A stretch of DNA of 64,000 bases from Grammothele lineata (Eukaryota; Basidiomycota; Agaricomycetes; Polyporales; Polyporaceae): assembly GCA_002150815.3 (NCBI GenBank), contig NDFF03000119.1:49209-113208 (forward strand), in the 5' to 3' direction. A model generated the notes under the pieces. It saw only the letters and a list, made by a program, of their open reading frames with translations, had not been told where the DNA came from and did not search any database. Shown piece by piece: positions 42,079-51,430 of this stretch. Position numbers and translations under genes: made by a program. How positions within the stretch are numbered: the stretch's first letter is position 1; the number at the start of each line of letters is the position of its first letter.

Positions 42079-42894
42079 ATGTCTGGACACTTCCCCATCC
42101 GCACCCGCCAGCAGACCCGCACCGTCGTCATCAACCTCGTCCAGCTCCCTCGCCGCCACTTCGAAATCTTCCGCGACAGGCTCGTCGGCGAAGAGCACTA
42201 CCTCGGCGACGTCCTCGACGTGGCTCGGGACGCGAACTTGGCCGTCCAACACTCCCGCGAGTCCTTAGGGGCTGTCCGCTCCGCGATGAACGCCCTCCGC
42301 ACCGCCGAGCAGAATCTAGTCCACCAGCAGGATCGTCTCACCTACTCCCTCGAAACCATCGTCGACCACACCCACGGCCACGTCCCCCACCTCCACGCCG
42401 GCACCTACCACAACCTCCTCGACCAACAGCAGCTCGCAGCAGCCAGAGCGGTCATCCCCGCCAACGACGTCAACGTCCATCCTCCCCCGGTCCCTGCTCC
42501 TCCAGTTCCCCCTCAGGTCCCGCACCTCTCGAACCCTCCTCCGCGCATCGCCCAGATGGCTCGCCGTGGCCGCCACTTCGCCAGTAGAAGAAGCAACCCC
42601 AGCAGCTCCTCCTCTCGCCAATCCCGACAGAGTCAACGCTCTGCCCGCATCGCGTACCCGTCCACCAGCCAGGCGCCCCCTCCCATTGCGAGCACCAGTC
42701 AGGTGTCTCCTCCTGTTACCAGTCGCAGCTCGAGCCCCGGCTACGTGGGCCCTTACGAAGACTTCCTGGAGATGCAGAAGGACAAGTACGGTGTGGACTC
42801 GGATGGCGAGATTCGCGTTGTCGACCGATGGGACGGCGAGGAGGTGGAAGACCCCATGGCAGGTGAAGGCTCGCCCAACGATACCGAGGTCTGA
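42079..42894 (+). CDS. ORF3 of the truncated copy
   Basis: 271 aa, full-length counterpart of the 28,426-29,268 ORF, with one in-frame 9-residue deletion in the PVPAP stretch. The helical N-terminus, basic Ser/Arg region and acidic tail are all kept. There is no stop or frameshift, although the copy has lost gag and most of pol. Confidence 0.7.
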   Translation: MSGHFPIRTRQQTRTVVINLVQLPRRHFEIFRDRLVGEEHYLGDVLDVARDANLAVQHSRESLGAVRSAMNALRTAEQNLVHQQDRLTYSLETIVDHTHGHVPHLHAGTYHNLLDQQQLAAARAVIPANDVNVHPPPVPAPPVPPQVPHLSNPPPRIAQMARRGRHFASRRSNPSSSSSRQSRQSQRSARIAYPSTSQAPPPIASTSQVSPPVTSRSSSPGYVGPYEDFLEMQKDKYGVDSDGEIRVVDRWDGEEVEDPMAGEGSPNDTEV

Positions 42895-42931
42895 GACGCT
42901 ACAGGGTAGCGTCGGGATAGAACGGGGGTAA

Positions 42932-43349
42932 TGTTACAACATTCCTATCCGGCATTTTCTTTTTCCTTTCTTGTTCCTCAATGAGCGCAACCTCTGTACC
43001 ACTCGGTCCCGCGGCGATTCAACATCGCTATTGTATGTACGACTCATCGTGACTCACTTGGAGTCATAGTCTCGCGCCCTTGTCTCTATTGTCTCAGACT
43101 CTCTCGCAATCAGCCATAGTCATTGTTCCCATGTACGTATATAGTTTGGGTCTCCCTGAGGATGCTCCTCAGTTTGACCTCCTTTTCCAATCGAGGCCTC
43201 TCTCCCCACAGAACCCCCGTGTGTCGCTCGTCCTCTACCACAGTGCTCGACTTCGCCTCTTCGGCGTACATCTACCCAGATCCCTCGACCCTCGACCGCG
43301 TGCGCTCGTCGTACGTCCCATAGACGCCCGCGCTGGCCTCGGCGTAACA
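42932..43349 (+). repeat. 3' LTR of the truncated copy
   Basis: 418 bp, TGTTAC...GTAACA, with TATATAG and AGTTTGACCT signals. It shares with the 22,453 LTR several variants (ACTTGGAGTCAT, GACTCTCTCGC, CATAGTCATTGTTCCC) that the 29,306 LTR lacks. Confidence 0.88.
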
Positions 43350-43921
43350 ATTGTCGTTTCCCCTCCGCAGACGGTTGACTGTCCTGACAATCTCTCCAGC
43401 AAAAGGCGAGAGGTAGTTATACGTTACATCCATACTGTTGCTCTAATGAGACATGAAAACAGGCATCATTGAACCATTCACTTACTCCATGCACAACTGG
43501 AAGTCTCCAATTACGTCGGACATCCCTTCGGGACGCTCGACATCTGGGTCCGGGCTGCAAGACCAAAAACCCAACGAATCCGGCATCTCGCCGGTGTCAG
43601 GTAGACGGTTCGGGTGGAAATACACTGTAGATGGTGAGGTTCCTAAGGAACGCCCACAATCAGGTGTGAGCTGCACTTAGAGAGATGTAAACTAGACGCA
43701 CCATCAGGCGCAGAGCCCTCAGCGGACATAATGTTATCCTTATTGTTTGAGTTCTCTACCACATAGGCAGACATGCAGTAGCCATTAACTACAAAGGAAC
43801 GGAAGTATTTGAATGGTCATACAGGGATGAGCTGATATCTAAGCGGTGGTTTATGTACCTAGGATGAGATCAGACAAATTGATATTATGTTGCTCTGCGA
43901 CTGTCTCTGCATGGTCCCAGA

Positions 43922-43926
43922 AAAAT
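43922..43926. repeat. Target-site duplication, left copy
   Basis: AAAAT directly left of the element; the same five bases follow its right end at 51,426-51,430. Confidence 0.85.
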
Positions 43927-44505
43927 TGTCACGGCAGGTGCCGCCACAAGGACAAACAAACAGAAAGCGCTGGGCTTACTTGTGGGGCAAACAAACAGAG
44001 GTGTCACGATGGTGGACAAACAGAGGTGTGACGAGGGGCAGTGCCGTTAGGCTGCAAGCAAGGCAGGAGTCTAGTAAAGAGGATAGATTGGAGGAGGACT
44101 CCGAGGTACAGAGGAGGGGATAACAGAAGAACAAGTCTGCCCTCTCAGGGTCAGACAGGGGGTCCTTATATACATGTGGGGGGTCTACAATACACTACCT
44201 ATGATTGGACGCTAAAGATAGGGGGAATATCAAATGGTTACCAAGGGAGCGAGTCTGGATTGCATCCGGGTGATCCAGAGCTCGGGACACGTGAAATAGG
44301 AATGGCCGGAAGGATCCGGAGGGGTGACATCACCCATGAAGTAAGACGTATGTGATAGGGCCCAGAAGGGTCCTGCCATGTGGTCTGTAGGGTTCCTTGA
44401 AGGGTTAGGGGTTCTCCCGCCCTGGGTTCGATCCCTGCAAGGGGCGAAACAAATAGGGGCGCCTTTCCTGGGCATTAAGACCACGTGAGATCGAAAACCG
44501 TTACA
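43927..44505 (-). repeat. 3' LTR of element 2
   Basis: 579 bp, on the plus strand TGTCAC...GTTACA. On the element strand TATATAA starts at 44,172. The pol stop codon lies inside this LTR. A GGTTCGATCC box (44,425-44,434) matching the Pol III B-box consensus is present on the plus strand, without a tRNA-like fold. Confidence 0.92.
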
Positions 44506-47500
44506 CTACCCCCTCTTCAGATTTGAGCTCCGCGAGATTCCACCTAAGGTTACGGTTGAAGATCTTATTCATTGGTCGCGGGTTCTGAAGAGACTCGGGT
44601 TCAGGTGCGTCAGGGTGTAAGTCGTGGAATTCCTTGATTGCTTCTCGTGCATTGTCGCGGACATTGCGGACGGGTTCCCAGGAGGCGTGCGATTCGTCGT
44701 AGCCATCCCATTTGACTAGGTATTGTACCCATCCACGGTATACGCGGCTGTCCAGGATCTTCTCGACTTCGAATTCTTCATACCCTTCGACCTCGATGGG
44801 GGGCGGCTGTGGAGGGTTTCGGTCTCCAATTTCGTCTTCATGGTAGGGGATAAACTTCGAGGCGTGGAAAACAGGGTGAACACGCATTTGCTTTGGCAGA
44901 TTAAGGCGGAACGAAACTGGCCCGACTTTCTCCGTGATAGTGTACGGGCCATAGTTCTTTGCCATGAGTTTCTCGGAGGAGACTTTGACTCGAAGGTCCC
45001 TTCCCTTGAGAAGTACCTTGTCTCCAACTTTGAAGGGTACGTCATTTTTGTGCAGGTCGTAGTACCACTTCATTCGTTCTGCTGCCATGTTGAGCGATGC
45101 TTGAGCTTGCTCTCGTGCTTCCTTGCGGTTTTCAAACAATTCCTCGAGTGTGGGGTAACTAAGGACACCTTCGACATCCGGAGCCATGCGTGGGTGCCAG
45201 CCATATTCGATGTAGAACGGGGAGAGACCTGTTGATTCATGCGCTGCATTGTTGTAGGCGAATTCTGCAGACGATAGGAGCCTTGCCCAGTCGTCTGGTC
45301 TGTATTCAGAGAAGATGCGCAAGTAGGTCTCGAGGGACTGGTTAACCCGTTCTGTTTGTCCATCGGTTTCGGGGTGGTAGGCTGTAGACATTGTGGCCCG
45401 GATGCCGAGTCGTTGACAAAACTCCTTGAACACCTGACTAGAAAACTGGGATCCTCGGTCTGAGATGATTTGTCGAGGGAGCCCGTGCAGGGGGTAGATT
45501 CGTTCAAACAGGATGTTGACGATACTACTTGTTGAAACATGATCGTCTTCTGCAAAGAAGTGGGCTCGTTTGGAATAACGGTCGACTACTACGACAATTG
45601 CGGTCCTGGGTTCTCCATAGTTGTCTGCTGATTCTGGGAGATGTGTAATGATATCGATGGTGTAAATCTCCCATGGTCCTGCTGGCACTTCGTTAGGTTG
45701 CAATAATCCAAACTTTGGTTGACGAGTTGGTTTGTTGCGCTGGCAAGTGTCGCAGCCTTGGACGTATTTCTTGACATCTACAGACATTCCTGGCCACCAG
45801 TAGTTGCGACTGATGAGTTCGAGCGTCTTCCATCTTCCCTGATGCCCTGCAAGGCGGGTGTCATGGTGCAGTTTGAGGAGGTCTAGACGTAGTTCTCGGT
45901 CCTTAGGTACATAAACTTTTCCCCTATGAAGGAGTAAACCGTTTTCGAAGTTCCATTCCTTAAGGTCTTTATCAAATTCGCGCGGGCCGCTCGCAAGGAG
46001 GGCTTGGTAATCCTTTGTCATTGTGTCATCTTCGAGCGCCTTCTTGATCCTTGACAGTAGTTGCGCATCATCTACCGTCGATTCATGAGAGGGTTGCATT
46101 GCTTTGATCGCGAAAAACTCTGGAGTTAACAGCGTTCGACCTTGATTATCGCTGTCTACCCCCTCTTCATGATCTGGCCTCCTGGACAGAGGGTCGGCTC
46201 GAATCATTGTTTTCCCTGGTTTGTGGCGTAGAATGAAGTTGAAGCGGGTAAGAAAGAGTGCCCATCTGGCTTGTCGACGTGATAACTTGTGCGCCTGGCG
46301 GAAGTATGTGAGATTTAGGTGATCAGACCAAATCTCGATCGGTTCAGGGTGGCCTTCCAAATAGTGTCGGTATTCTTCCAATGCCCGAATGATGGCTAGC
46401 ATTTCCTTGTCATAGATCTCGTAGTTACGCTCGTGTTCGTTGAGCGACTTAGAGTAGAATGCTACTGGGTGCCATAAACCATCTTCACCGAGTTGTTCGA
46501 GGACTGCGCCTGTTGCGAAGTCTGACGAATCGGTTTCTAGTCGATATGGGGCCGTGTCGTTTGGAAGTTGTAGTATGGGTGCTGTAGTGAAGGCTTCCTT
46601 TAATCGATCAAACGCGAGTTGTTGTTCCTCGTTCCATTGCCAGGGCTTATCCTTGCATGTAAGGATAGTAAGTGGGCGAGCAATCTTTGCAAAGTCCTTG
46701 ATAAAGCGCCGGTAGAAGTTTGCGAGTCCTAAGAAGGCCTGAACGTGTTTGACTTTCGTTGGTGTAGGCCATCCTTTTACTCCTTCAACTTTCTTAGGGT
46801 CCATTGACACGCTGTTCTTTGAGATGATTAGTCCGAGGAATTCGACTGTGGATTGTTCAAATTTGCATTTCTCGGGCTTTACGAACAGGTCGTTGTCTTG
46901 TAGCTTTTGTAGTACCCTAGATACTAGTTGCCGGTGCAGTGTCAAGTCGTCGGTGAAGACGAGGATGTCATCTATATAAACCACTACATGCCCTGTAGCG
47001 ATTTCTTCTTCCAGTACGTCATTCATCATTGCTTGGAAGGTGCTTGGGGCATTGCATAGTCCAAAGAGCATGACCGTTGGTTCAAACAGGCCCCTGAAGG
47101 TTGAAAACGCAGCCTTTTCTTCATCGCCTTCCTTTATACGGACATTGTGGTAGCCCCATCTTAAGTCCATGGACGTGAAGATGGAGGCTTGCGAAAGGCG
47201 ATCAATGAGGTCGGACGTGCGGGGTATTGGGAACCGGTTTTTCTTGGTTATTGCGTTTAGTGCTCTATAGTCTTGGACTAGTCGTGGTGATCCATCCTTT
47301 TTCTTTACAAAGAAAACTGGCGAGGCTAGTGGGCTTTTTGATGGTCGTATGTAGCCCTTTGCTCGCTGCTCATTGATCCACTCGTCTAAGGCGTTCTGTT
47401 CTGCCTTGTTCATCGGGTATGGCGTTGAATGCTTCGGGAGTGATGCCCCAGGAATCAGCTCGATAGCGTGATCATAGGGTTTACGTGTGGGCATCCTGTA

Positions 47501-48319
47501 TGAAGCTTCCTTGGAAAAGACAATGCCGTGCTTGTGATAGTGTTCTGGCACAGTGTCTTTCCAGGCGTCGTCGGGCTTGCCGACTTCGGGAGCGTTAGCC
47601 ATGACCGGGTTCTTGTCTCTCTTTCCATATTGTGCCATATAGGCGTCGGGGTCGTTACGGAGTATACGAGCATCCGGGTCGTCAGAATGGGTTATGTAGT
47701 GCACGAAGGTTTCGGGATCATCCCAATTGCCACGTTCGAGGTCCCCATACTGATCTTGTGCGACTACTTCTAAACGAGGTATTTCCAGTTGATCCAAGTC
47801 CTCTTCTTGGATGTCGAGGTAGTTCGGAGCACATTCCGTCGGGCAACGGGTGAAGTTGATTTTTTGTTCCTTCCAGTCAATTTCTGGGTTGTGTTCGCGT
47901 AAGAAACTCATGCCGATGATAATATCGTGGTGGCCGATTTCTGCGATGAGGAACGATTGCCATGACGTGTGATTACCGATGCGCACTTGACAACGGGCGT
48001 AGTGGGTGATCAATCCCTTCTTATTCTCCGTTGCGTCTGCGTTGAAGACTCGTACTTGTCTTTTGAGCGGGCGCATGGCTAGTTTGTGGTCCTGAACAAA
48101 CCTGTAGTGCATAAAGCACGAGTATGCTCCTGAATCTAGGAGTGCAAACGGCTGGACTTGTGTATCACGCTGTTTCAGTACTAGTTGGACGTTCATAGAA
48201 TGTATAGACGATGCGGAGGCGTGAATATATACATGTCCAGAGCTAGGTACATCGGGTTCATCAGACAGCGTGATTTTACGTATACAAGTCGTTGACGGGG
48301 TGCAATGGCCAGCCGGCAT
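44501..48319 (-). CDS. pol: Pol polyprotein of element 2
   Basis: 1,272 aa, intact. Protease (FALLDSGAYSCFM), reverse transcriptase (VVYIDDILVF), RNase H (ETDSSDFATGAVLEQ), integrase zinc domain (GHQGRWKTLELISRNYWWPG, then CDTCQRNK), integrase core (YTIDIITHLP, IISDRGSQFS, GQTERVNQSLE) and chromodomain (EEFEVEKILDSRVYRGWVQY, then SWEPVRNV). The start ATG overlaps the gag stop by one base (TAATG), which suggests termination-reinitiation. The last codons (KSEEGVV) form the purine tract and the TAA stop uses the first bases of the LTR. It is distinct from element 1: YIDD rather than YMDD and no slippery site seen at the junction. Confidence 0.94.
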   Translation of the reverse strand: MPAGHCTPSTTCIRKITLSDEPDVPSSGHVYIHASASSIHSMNVQLVLKQRDTQVQPFALLDSGAYSCFMHYRFVQDHKLAMRPLKRQVRVFNADATENKKGLITHYARCQVRIGNHTSWQSFLIAEIGHHDIIIGMSFLREHNPEIDWKEQKINFTRCPTECAPNYLDIQEEDLDQLEIPRLEVVAQDQYGDLERGNWDDPETFVHYITHSDDPDARILRNDPDAYMAQYGKRDKNPVMANAPEVGKPDDAWKDTVPEHYHKHGIVFSKEASYRMPTRKPYDHAIELIPGASLPKHSTPYPMNKAEQNALDEWINEQRAKGYIRPSKSPLASPVFFVKKKDGSPRLVQDYRALNAITKKNRFPIPRTSDLIDRLSQASIFTSMDLRWGYHNVRIKEGDEEKAAFSTFRGLFEPTVMLFGLCNAPSTFQAMMNDVLEEEIATGHVVVYIDDILVFTDDLTLHRQLVSRVLQKLQDNDLFVKPEKCKFEQSTVEFLGLIISKNSVSMDPKKVEGVKGWPTPTKVKHVQAFLGLANFYRRFIKDFAKIARPLTILTCKDKPWQWNEEQQLAFDRLKEAFTTAPILQLPNDTAPYRLETDSSDFATGAVLEQLGEDGLWHPVAFYSKSLNEHERNYEIYDKEMLAIIRALEEYRHYLEGHPEPIEIWSDHLNLTYFRQAHKLSRRQARWALFLTRFNFILRHKPGKTMIRADPLSRRPDHEEGVDSDNQGRTLLTPEFFAIKAMQPSHESTVDDAQLLSRIKKALEDDTMTKDYQALLASGPREFDKDLKEWNFENGLLLHRGKVYVPKDRELRLDLLKLHHDTRLAGHQGRWKTLELISRNYWWPGMSVDVKKYVQGCDTCQRNKPTRQPKFGLLQPNEVPAGPWEIYTIDIITHLPESADNYGEPRTAIVVVVDRYSKRAHFFAEDDHVSTSSIVNILFERIYPLHGLPRQIISDRGSQFSSQVFKEFCQRLGIRATMSTAYHPETDGQTERVNQSLETYLRIFSEYRPDDWARLLSSAEFAYNNAAHESTGLSPFYIEYGWHPRMAPDVEGVLSYPTLEELFENRKEAREQAQASLNMAAERMKWYYDLHKNDVPFKVGDKVLLKGRDLRVKVSSEKLMAKNYGPYTITEKVGPVSFRLNLPKQMRVHPVFHASKFIPYHEDEIGDRNPPQPPPIEVEGYEEFEVEKILDSRVYRGWVQYLVKWDGYDESHASWEPVRNVRDNAREAIKEFHDLHPDAPEPESLQNPRPMNKIFNRNLRWNLAELKSEEGVV

Positions 48320-49948
48320 TACAACCCTTGGAGAAAATCCTTCTCGTCGATGACCTCCTCGATGCGAGCGGTTTCGACAGCAGGTTCCTCACTCTTCTTT
48401 TCGTCGAATTGCTTGAGGGCGGCGGCAATAAACTCCATGCGTTCACGGTGTTCAGCCTCCTTCTCCTCGGTCGAGCGGATGCGAGTGGCCGGTGCCTTGC
48501 CTTTGTCCTGAGAGGTGGATGTCGTTGGAGTGTCGAACTTCTTGGGCATTTCGTAGTAACCCTTGTACTTGGGGTTGCGACACTTCTCGTTCTTCTTGTA
48601 CGGGTGTTTACCGCAGCGGAAGCACTTCTTGTTGTCCATCCATTCCAGTTGTTCCTTGGACAGCTTCTCTGGTTTCTTCATCGCGTCGATGTCCATTGCA
48701 TTAGGATCTTTGGACGAGCTCGGCTGTGAGCTGAACGAGCGGGTCTTGCGGCCGTGGTCGTTGCGAAGTTCCGTGTCGAGAGCGAGAACCCAATCGAGGT
48801 AAGCGACCCAGGTCTTGGGGACCTGCTGCGGTGCTGTTACCGTGATGACGGTCTTGGACTGGGAGAGCTCCTTGCCGAGTTGGTCGTTGATGCGGCGAAT
48901 GAGCTCGACATCGCTGTAACCGGTCTGGTGGGCGTAGCGGCGGAACTGTTCGGCGAACTGCGTGAGCGTACTGTGGGACTTGTTGCAAATGCTGTCGAGG
49001 CTGTTCTGTGCCGTCTTGTCCGGGGCGAGGTCGCGGTATCCGGTGCCGAGACGAGAAACGAAATCCTTCCAGGTGCCAAGGGCCTTGCCTTCAGCGGCTG
49101 CCTTAGCATAATCCGACATGTAGTTAGACGGGCCGTCCTCCAAGTACATGAGTGCCGTCGTGATGATCTGGTCGTCGCTGGTGATGTTCTGGTAGCGACA
49201 CCAAATGCCAAACTTGGTCAACCAGTGTTCTAACGTGATACCGTCCTTGGATCCCTTGTAGCGTGGTGGGTCGGCGATCTTCGGCTTAGGTTGATGCGAA
49301 GCGGTAGCGACAGGGGCGGCGTGAGCGGTAGAGCCGAGCGGAGCGGAGGCCTGAGCATTCATCAACTGCTGAATCTGAGTCGAATGTTGCTGGATGACGT
49401 TCGAGAGGACCGTGTTGTTGTTATTGAGCGTTAGCAATTCAGCGTCGAGGGTCTTGATTTTGTCTGAAGCCCTGCTGAGTGCGGCCCTCATGGAGTCGCG
49501 ATCCTTGATCAGCGTCTGAATTGCCTTGGCCAAATCCTCGATGTTCTCGGTAAACTCGTGGTGGGCTGCCGCGTTTGCGTCCGCATGTTCATAGACCTTA
49601 ATGCCGAGGAGATTGTAGATGTGTGCCGTCTGTTGGTACGTGATGGTATTGACGACGTTCATGACCCATTCGAATTGTATCTCCCGCAAGACTAAAATCC
49701 GCAGCGCTTGCGCGGATGGCATCTTCCAGCCTTTCATATTGTCTGCCATTCCATTCGTAGAACGGAGGGTGGGTAGCCGGTGCGAGGGTCGGAGTCGGGG
49801 ACGGAGGCCTGGTTGGTTGTTGCAAGGGAGCCGGATCCGGGTTACCTTGCCGAGATGTTTCCGGTTGCGGGGGGACGGACCCTGGCCGCGATGGATTGCC
49901 CAGAAGTCGATCTGGGTCGATTGGTGCAAAGCGATTGCCGCTTGCCAT
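48319..49948 (-). CDS. gag: Gag of element 2, with an N-terminal frame break
   Basis: The main frame (open from 50,001 to the TAA at 48,321-48,319) contains a coiled-coil segment (SDKIKTLDAELLTLNNNNTV), a gag capsid-like region (RYKGSKDGITLEHWLTKFGI) and an atypical zinc-knuckle-like motif CFRCGKHPYKKNEKC (C-X2-C-X2-H-X7-C). The likely natural start, ATG at 49,948 (MASGNRFAPIDPDRLLG, proline-rich), is in another frame that must shift by +1 around 49,690-49,720 to reach the capsid part. Either a 1-nt insertion has damaged this copy, a +1 recoding event exists, or translation starts at the in-frame ATG at 49,749 (476 aa). Confidence 0.8.
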
Positions 49949-50023
49949 GATGGGGGAGGAGAGTGGGGTTGTCTATTCAAAAACTGGTGCCGCTGATACA
50001 AAAACTATTCCCAAAACTAAAAA

Positions 50024-50806
50024 CTATGCTGCCCAATCTAAGCTGCGCGTGTACACAAACTGCTCGTAGATCTCCGTGCAGATGGTCGCGTAGTTCTTCT
50101 TGAGGTTAGCGAGCGTGATGAGTTCGAAGCGCTTGCAAACCCGGAGGATCTCGTGGAACTCTACGCTAAGCCACTTGCGAGAGTGGGGGGCCTCGAGGAA
50201 ACGTGCGATGGCCTCAAGCCGGTCGGTGAAGGTCTGGAGGGCAAGGCGGTCGCGTTCGGGCACCTGGGTCTCGAGGAACTCCTTGAAGCGAGGGTCCCAG
50301 AGGGCACTGATGCGGGTGAGAACTGTGTTGACCTTGGGGCGGACGATAGCGATGGACTCGCTGTGGTTCTTACGTCCGAAGTCGGGGATGTTGGGAGCGG
50401 AGCGACGGGCGGTCTGTGTGTCGTAAGGGTGGAAGCGGATCTTGGAGAGGTCCGGCTTCTTGATGGGCGGGCCGAGCGGTTCGGTGAGGCGGTCGGCTAG
50501 TGGGCGGCGGGCGATGCGTTCGCGTAGGGTGAGACCCTTGGCGATGGGAATGGGAGGTGGGAGCGGCTTGCGACGAGGGACGAGCGGCGTAGGGTTGGCT
50601 GCCTTCTTGGCGAGGCGGCGGCGGCGGGCAGCGTCGGCCTTGTCCTTGGCGAGGATGTAGTCGACCTGCTCGACGGCGGGACGGTGCCTACACTCCGGGT
50701 AGTTGTCCGGGTCTTCGTCGGCGAAGGGGTCAAATGATAAACGTGCGGGACAACGGTCCACAAACTCCTGGGGGGAAGAGAGGCGGGACGCGAGTGACTT
50801 GGACAC
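50024..50806 (-). CDS. ORF0 of element 2, upstream of gag
   Basis: 260 aa, the first ORF after the 5' LTR (40 nt leader) and ending 75 nt before the gag ATG at 49,948. It starts MSKSLASRLSSPQEFVDRCP. Features: an acidic patch, a basic run (ADAARRRRLAKKAANP), a proline-rich linker (RRKPLPPPIPIAKG), and a helical C-terminal half (LTRISALWDPRFKEFLETQV, then FHEILRVCKRFELITLANLK). No known domain or transmembrane segment. A separate ORF before gag is unusual for Ty3/gypsy elements. Intact; function unknown. Confidence 0.7.
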   Translation of the reverse strand: MSKSLASRLSSPQEFVDRCPARLSFDPFADEDPDNYPECRHRPAVEQVDYILAKDKADAARRRRLAKKAANPTPLVPRRKPLPPPIPIAKGLTLRERIARRPLADRLTEPLGPPIKKPDLSKIRFHPYDTQTARRSAPNIPDFGRKNHSESIAIVRPKVNTVLTRISALWDPRFKEFLETQVPERDRLALQTFTDRLEAIARFLEAPHSRKWLSVEFHEILRVCKRFELITLANLKKNYATICTEIYEQFVYTRSLDWAA

Positions 50807-50832
50807 TAACGCGTGGCGCCGGTTGAAGTAAA

Positions 50833-50844
50833 CAGACTTGTTCT
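50833..50844 (-). other. Candidate self-priming primer-binding site of element 2
   Basis: On the element strand AGAACAAGTCTG lies two bases (TT) after the 5' LTR. It is perfectly complementary, over 12 nt, to CAGACTTGTTCT in the LTR (51,059 down to 51,048), whose first base is 33 nt downstream of the TATATAA start at 51,092. This is the Tf1-type arrangement in which the mRNA 5' end primes its own reverse transcription. Confidence 0.7.
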
Positions 50845-50846
50845 AA

Positions 50847-51425
50847 TGTCACGGCAGGTGCCGCCACAAGGACAAACAAACAGAAAGCGCTGGGCTTACT
50901 TGTGGGGCAAACAAACAGAGGTGTCACGATGGTGGACAAACAGAGGTGTGACGAGGGGCAGTGCCGTTAGGCTGCAAGCAAGGCAGGAGTCTAGTAAAGA
51001 GGATAGATTGGAGGAGGACTCCGAGGTACAGAGGAGGGGATAACAGAAGAACAAGTCTGCCCTCTCAGGGTCAGACAGGGGGTCCTTATATACATGTGGG
51101 GGGTCTACAATACACTACCTATGATTGGACGCTAAAGATAGGGGGAATATCAAATGGTTACCAAGGGAGCGAGTCTGGATTGCATCCGGGTGATCCAGAG
51201 CTCGGGACACGTGAAATGGGAATGGCCGGAAGGATCCGGAGGGGTGACATCATCCATGAAGTAAGACGTATGTAATGGGGCCCAGAAGGGTCCTGCCATG
51301 TGGTCTGTAGGGTTCCCTGAAGGGTTAGGGGTTCTCCCGCCCTGGGTTCGATCCCTGCAAGGGGCGAAACAAATAGGGGCGCCTTTCTTGGGCGTTAAGA
51401 CCACGTGAGATCGAAAACCGTTACA
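50847..51425 (-). repeat. 5' LTR of element 2
   Basis: 579 bp, with TATATAA (51,092-51,086 on the minus strand) as probable promoter. It differs from the 3' LTR only by about seven transitions. Confidence 0.92.
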
Positions 51426-51430
51426 AAAAT
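51426..51430. repeat. Target-site duplication, right copy
   Basis: AAAAT, identical to 43,922-43,926. Confidence 0.85.

Larger units (their letters stand above)
41548..43349 (+). mobile_element. 5'-truncated copy of the element 1 family
   Basis: Homology to element 1 begins abruptly inside the integrase C-terminal region (matching about 27,893) and runs through the chromodomain, the GCACTC array, ORF3 and one LTR ending GTAACA at 43,349. Over the pol part I count about 12 differences in 455 nt, mostly silent. The left 5.4 kb of the element is missing. Confidence 0.88.
43927..51425 (-). mobile_element. Ty3/gypsy chromovirus, element 2 (near complete)
   Basis: 7,499 bp on the minus strand with equal 579-bp LTRs and a 5-bp target duplication AAAAT on both sides. 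Order 5' to 3': LTR, candidate self-primer site, ORF0, gag, pol, purine tract, LTR. The LTRs differ at about 7 positions, all transitions, so the insertion is young. It lies within an exon of the host gene and in the same orientation. Gag has one frame discontinuity near its N-terminus; otherwise the coding regions are intact. Confidence 0.95.

Noticed and set aside
44425..44434. tRNA gene or Pol III SINE in the element 2 LTRs
   Set aside because: Only a B-box-like GGTTCGATCC is present. The T-arm pairs poorly and no A-box, anticodon arm or acceptor stem could be built.
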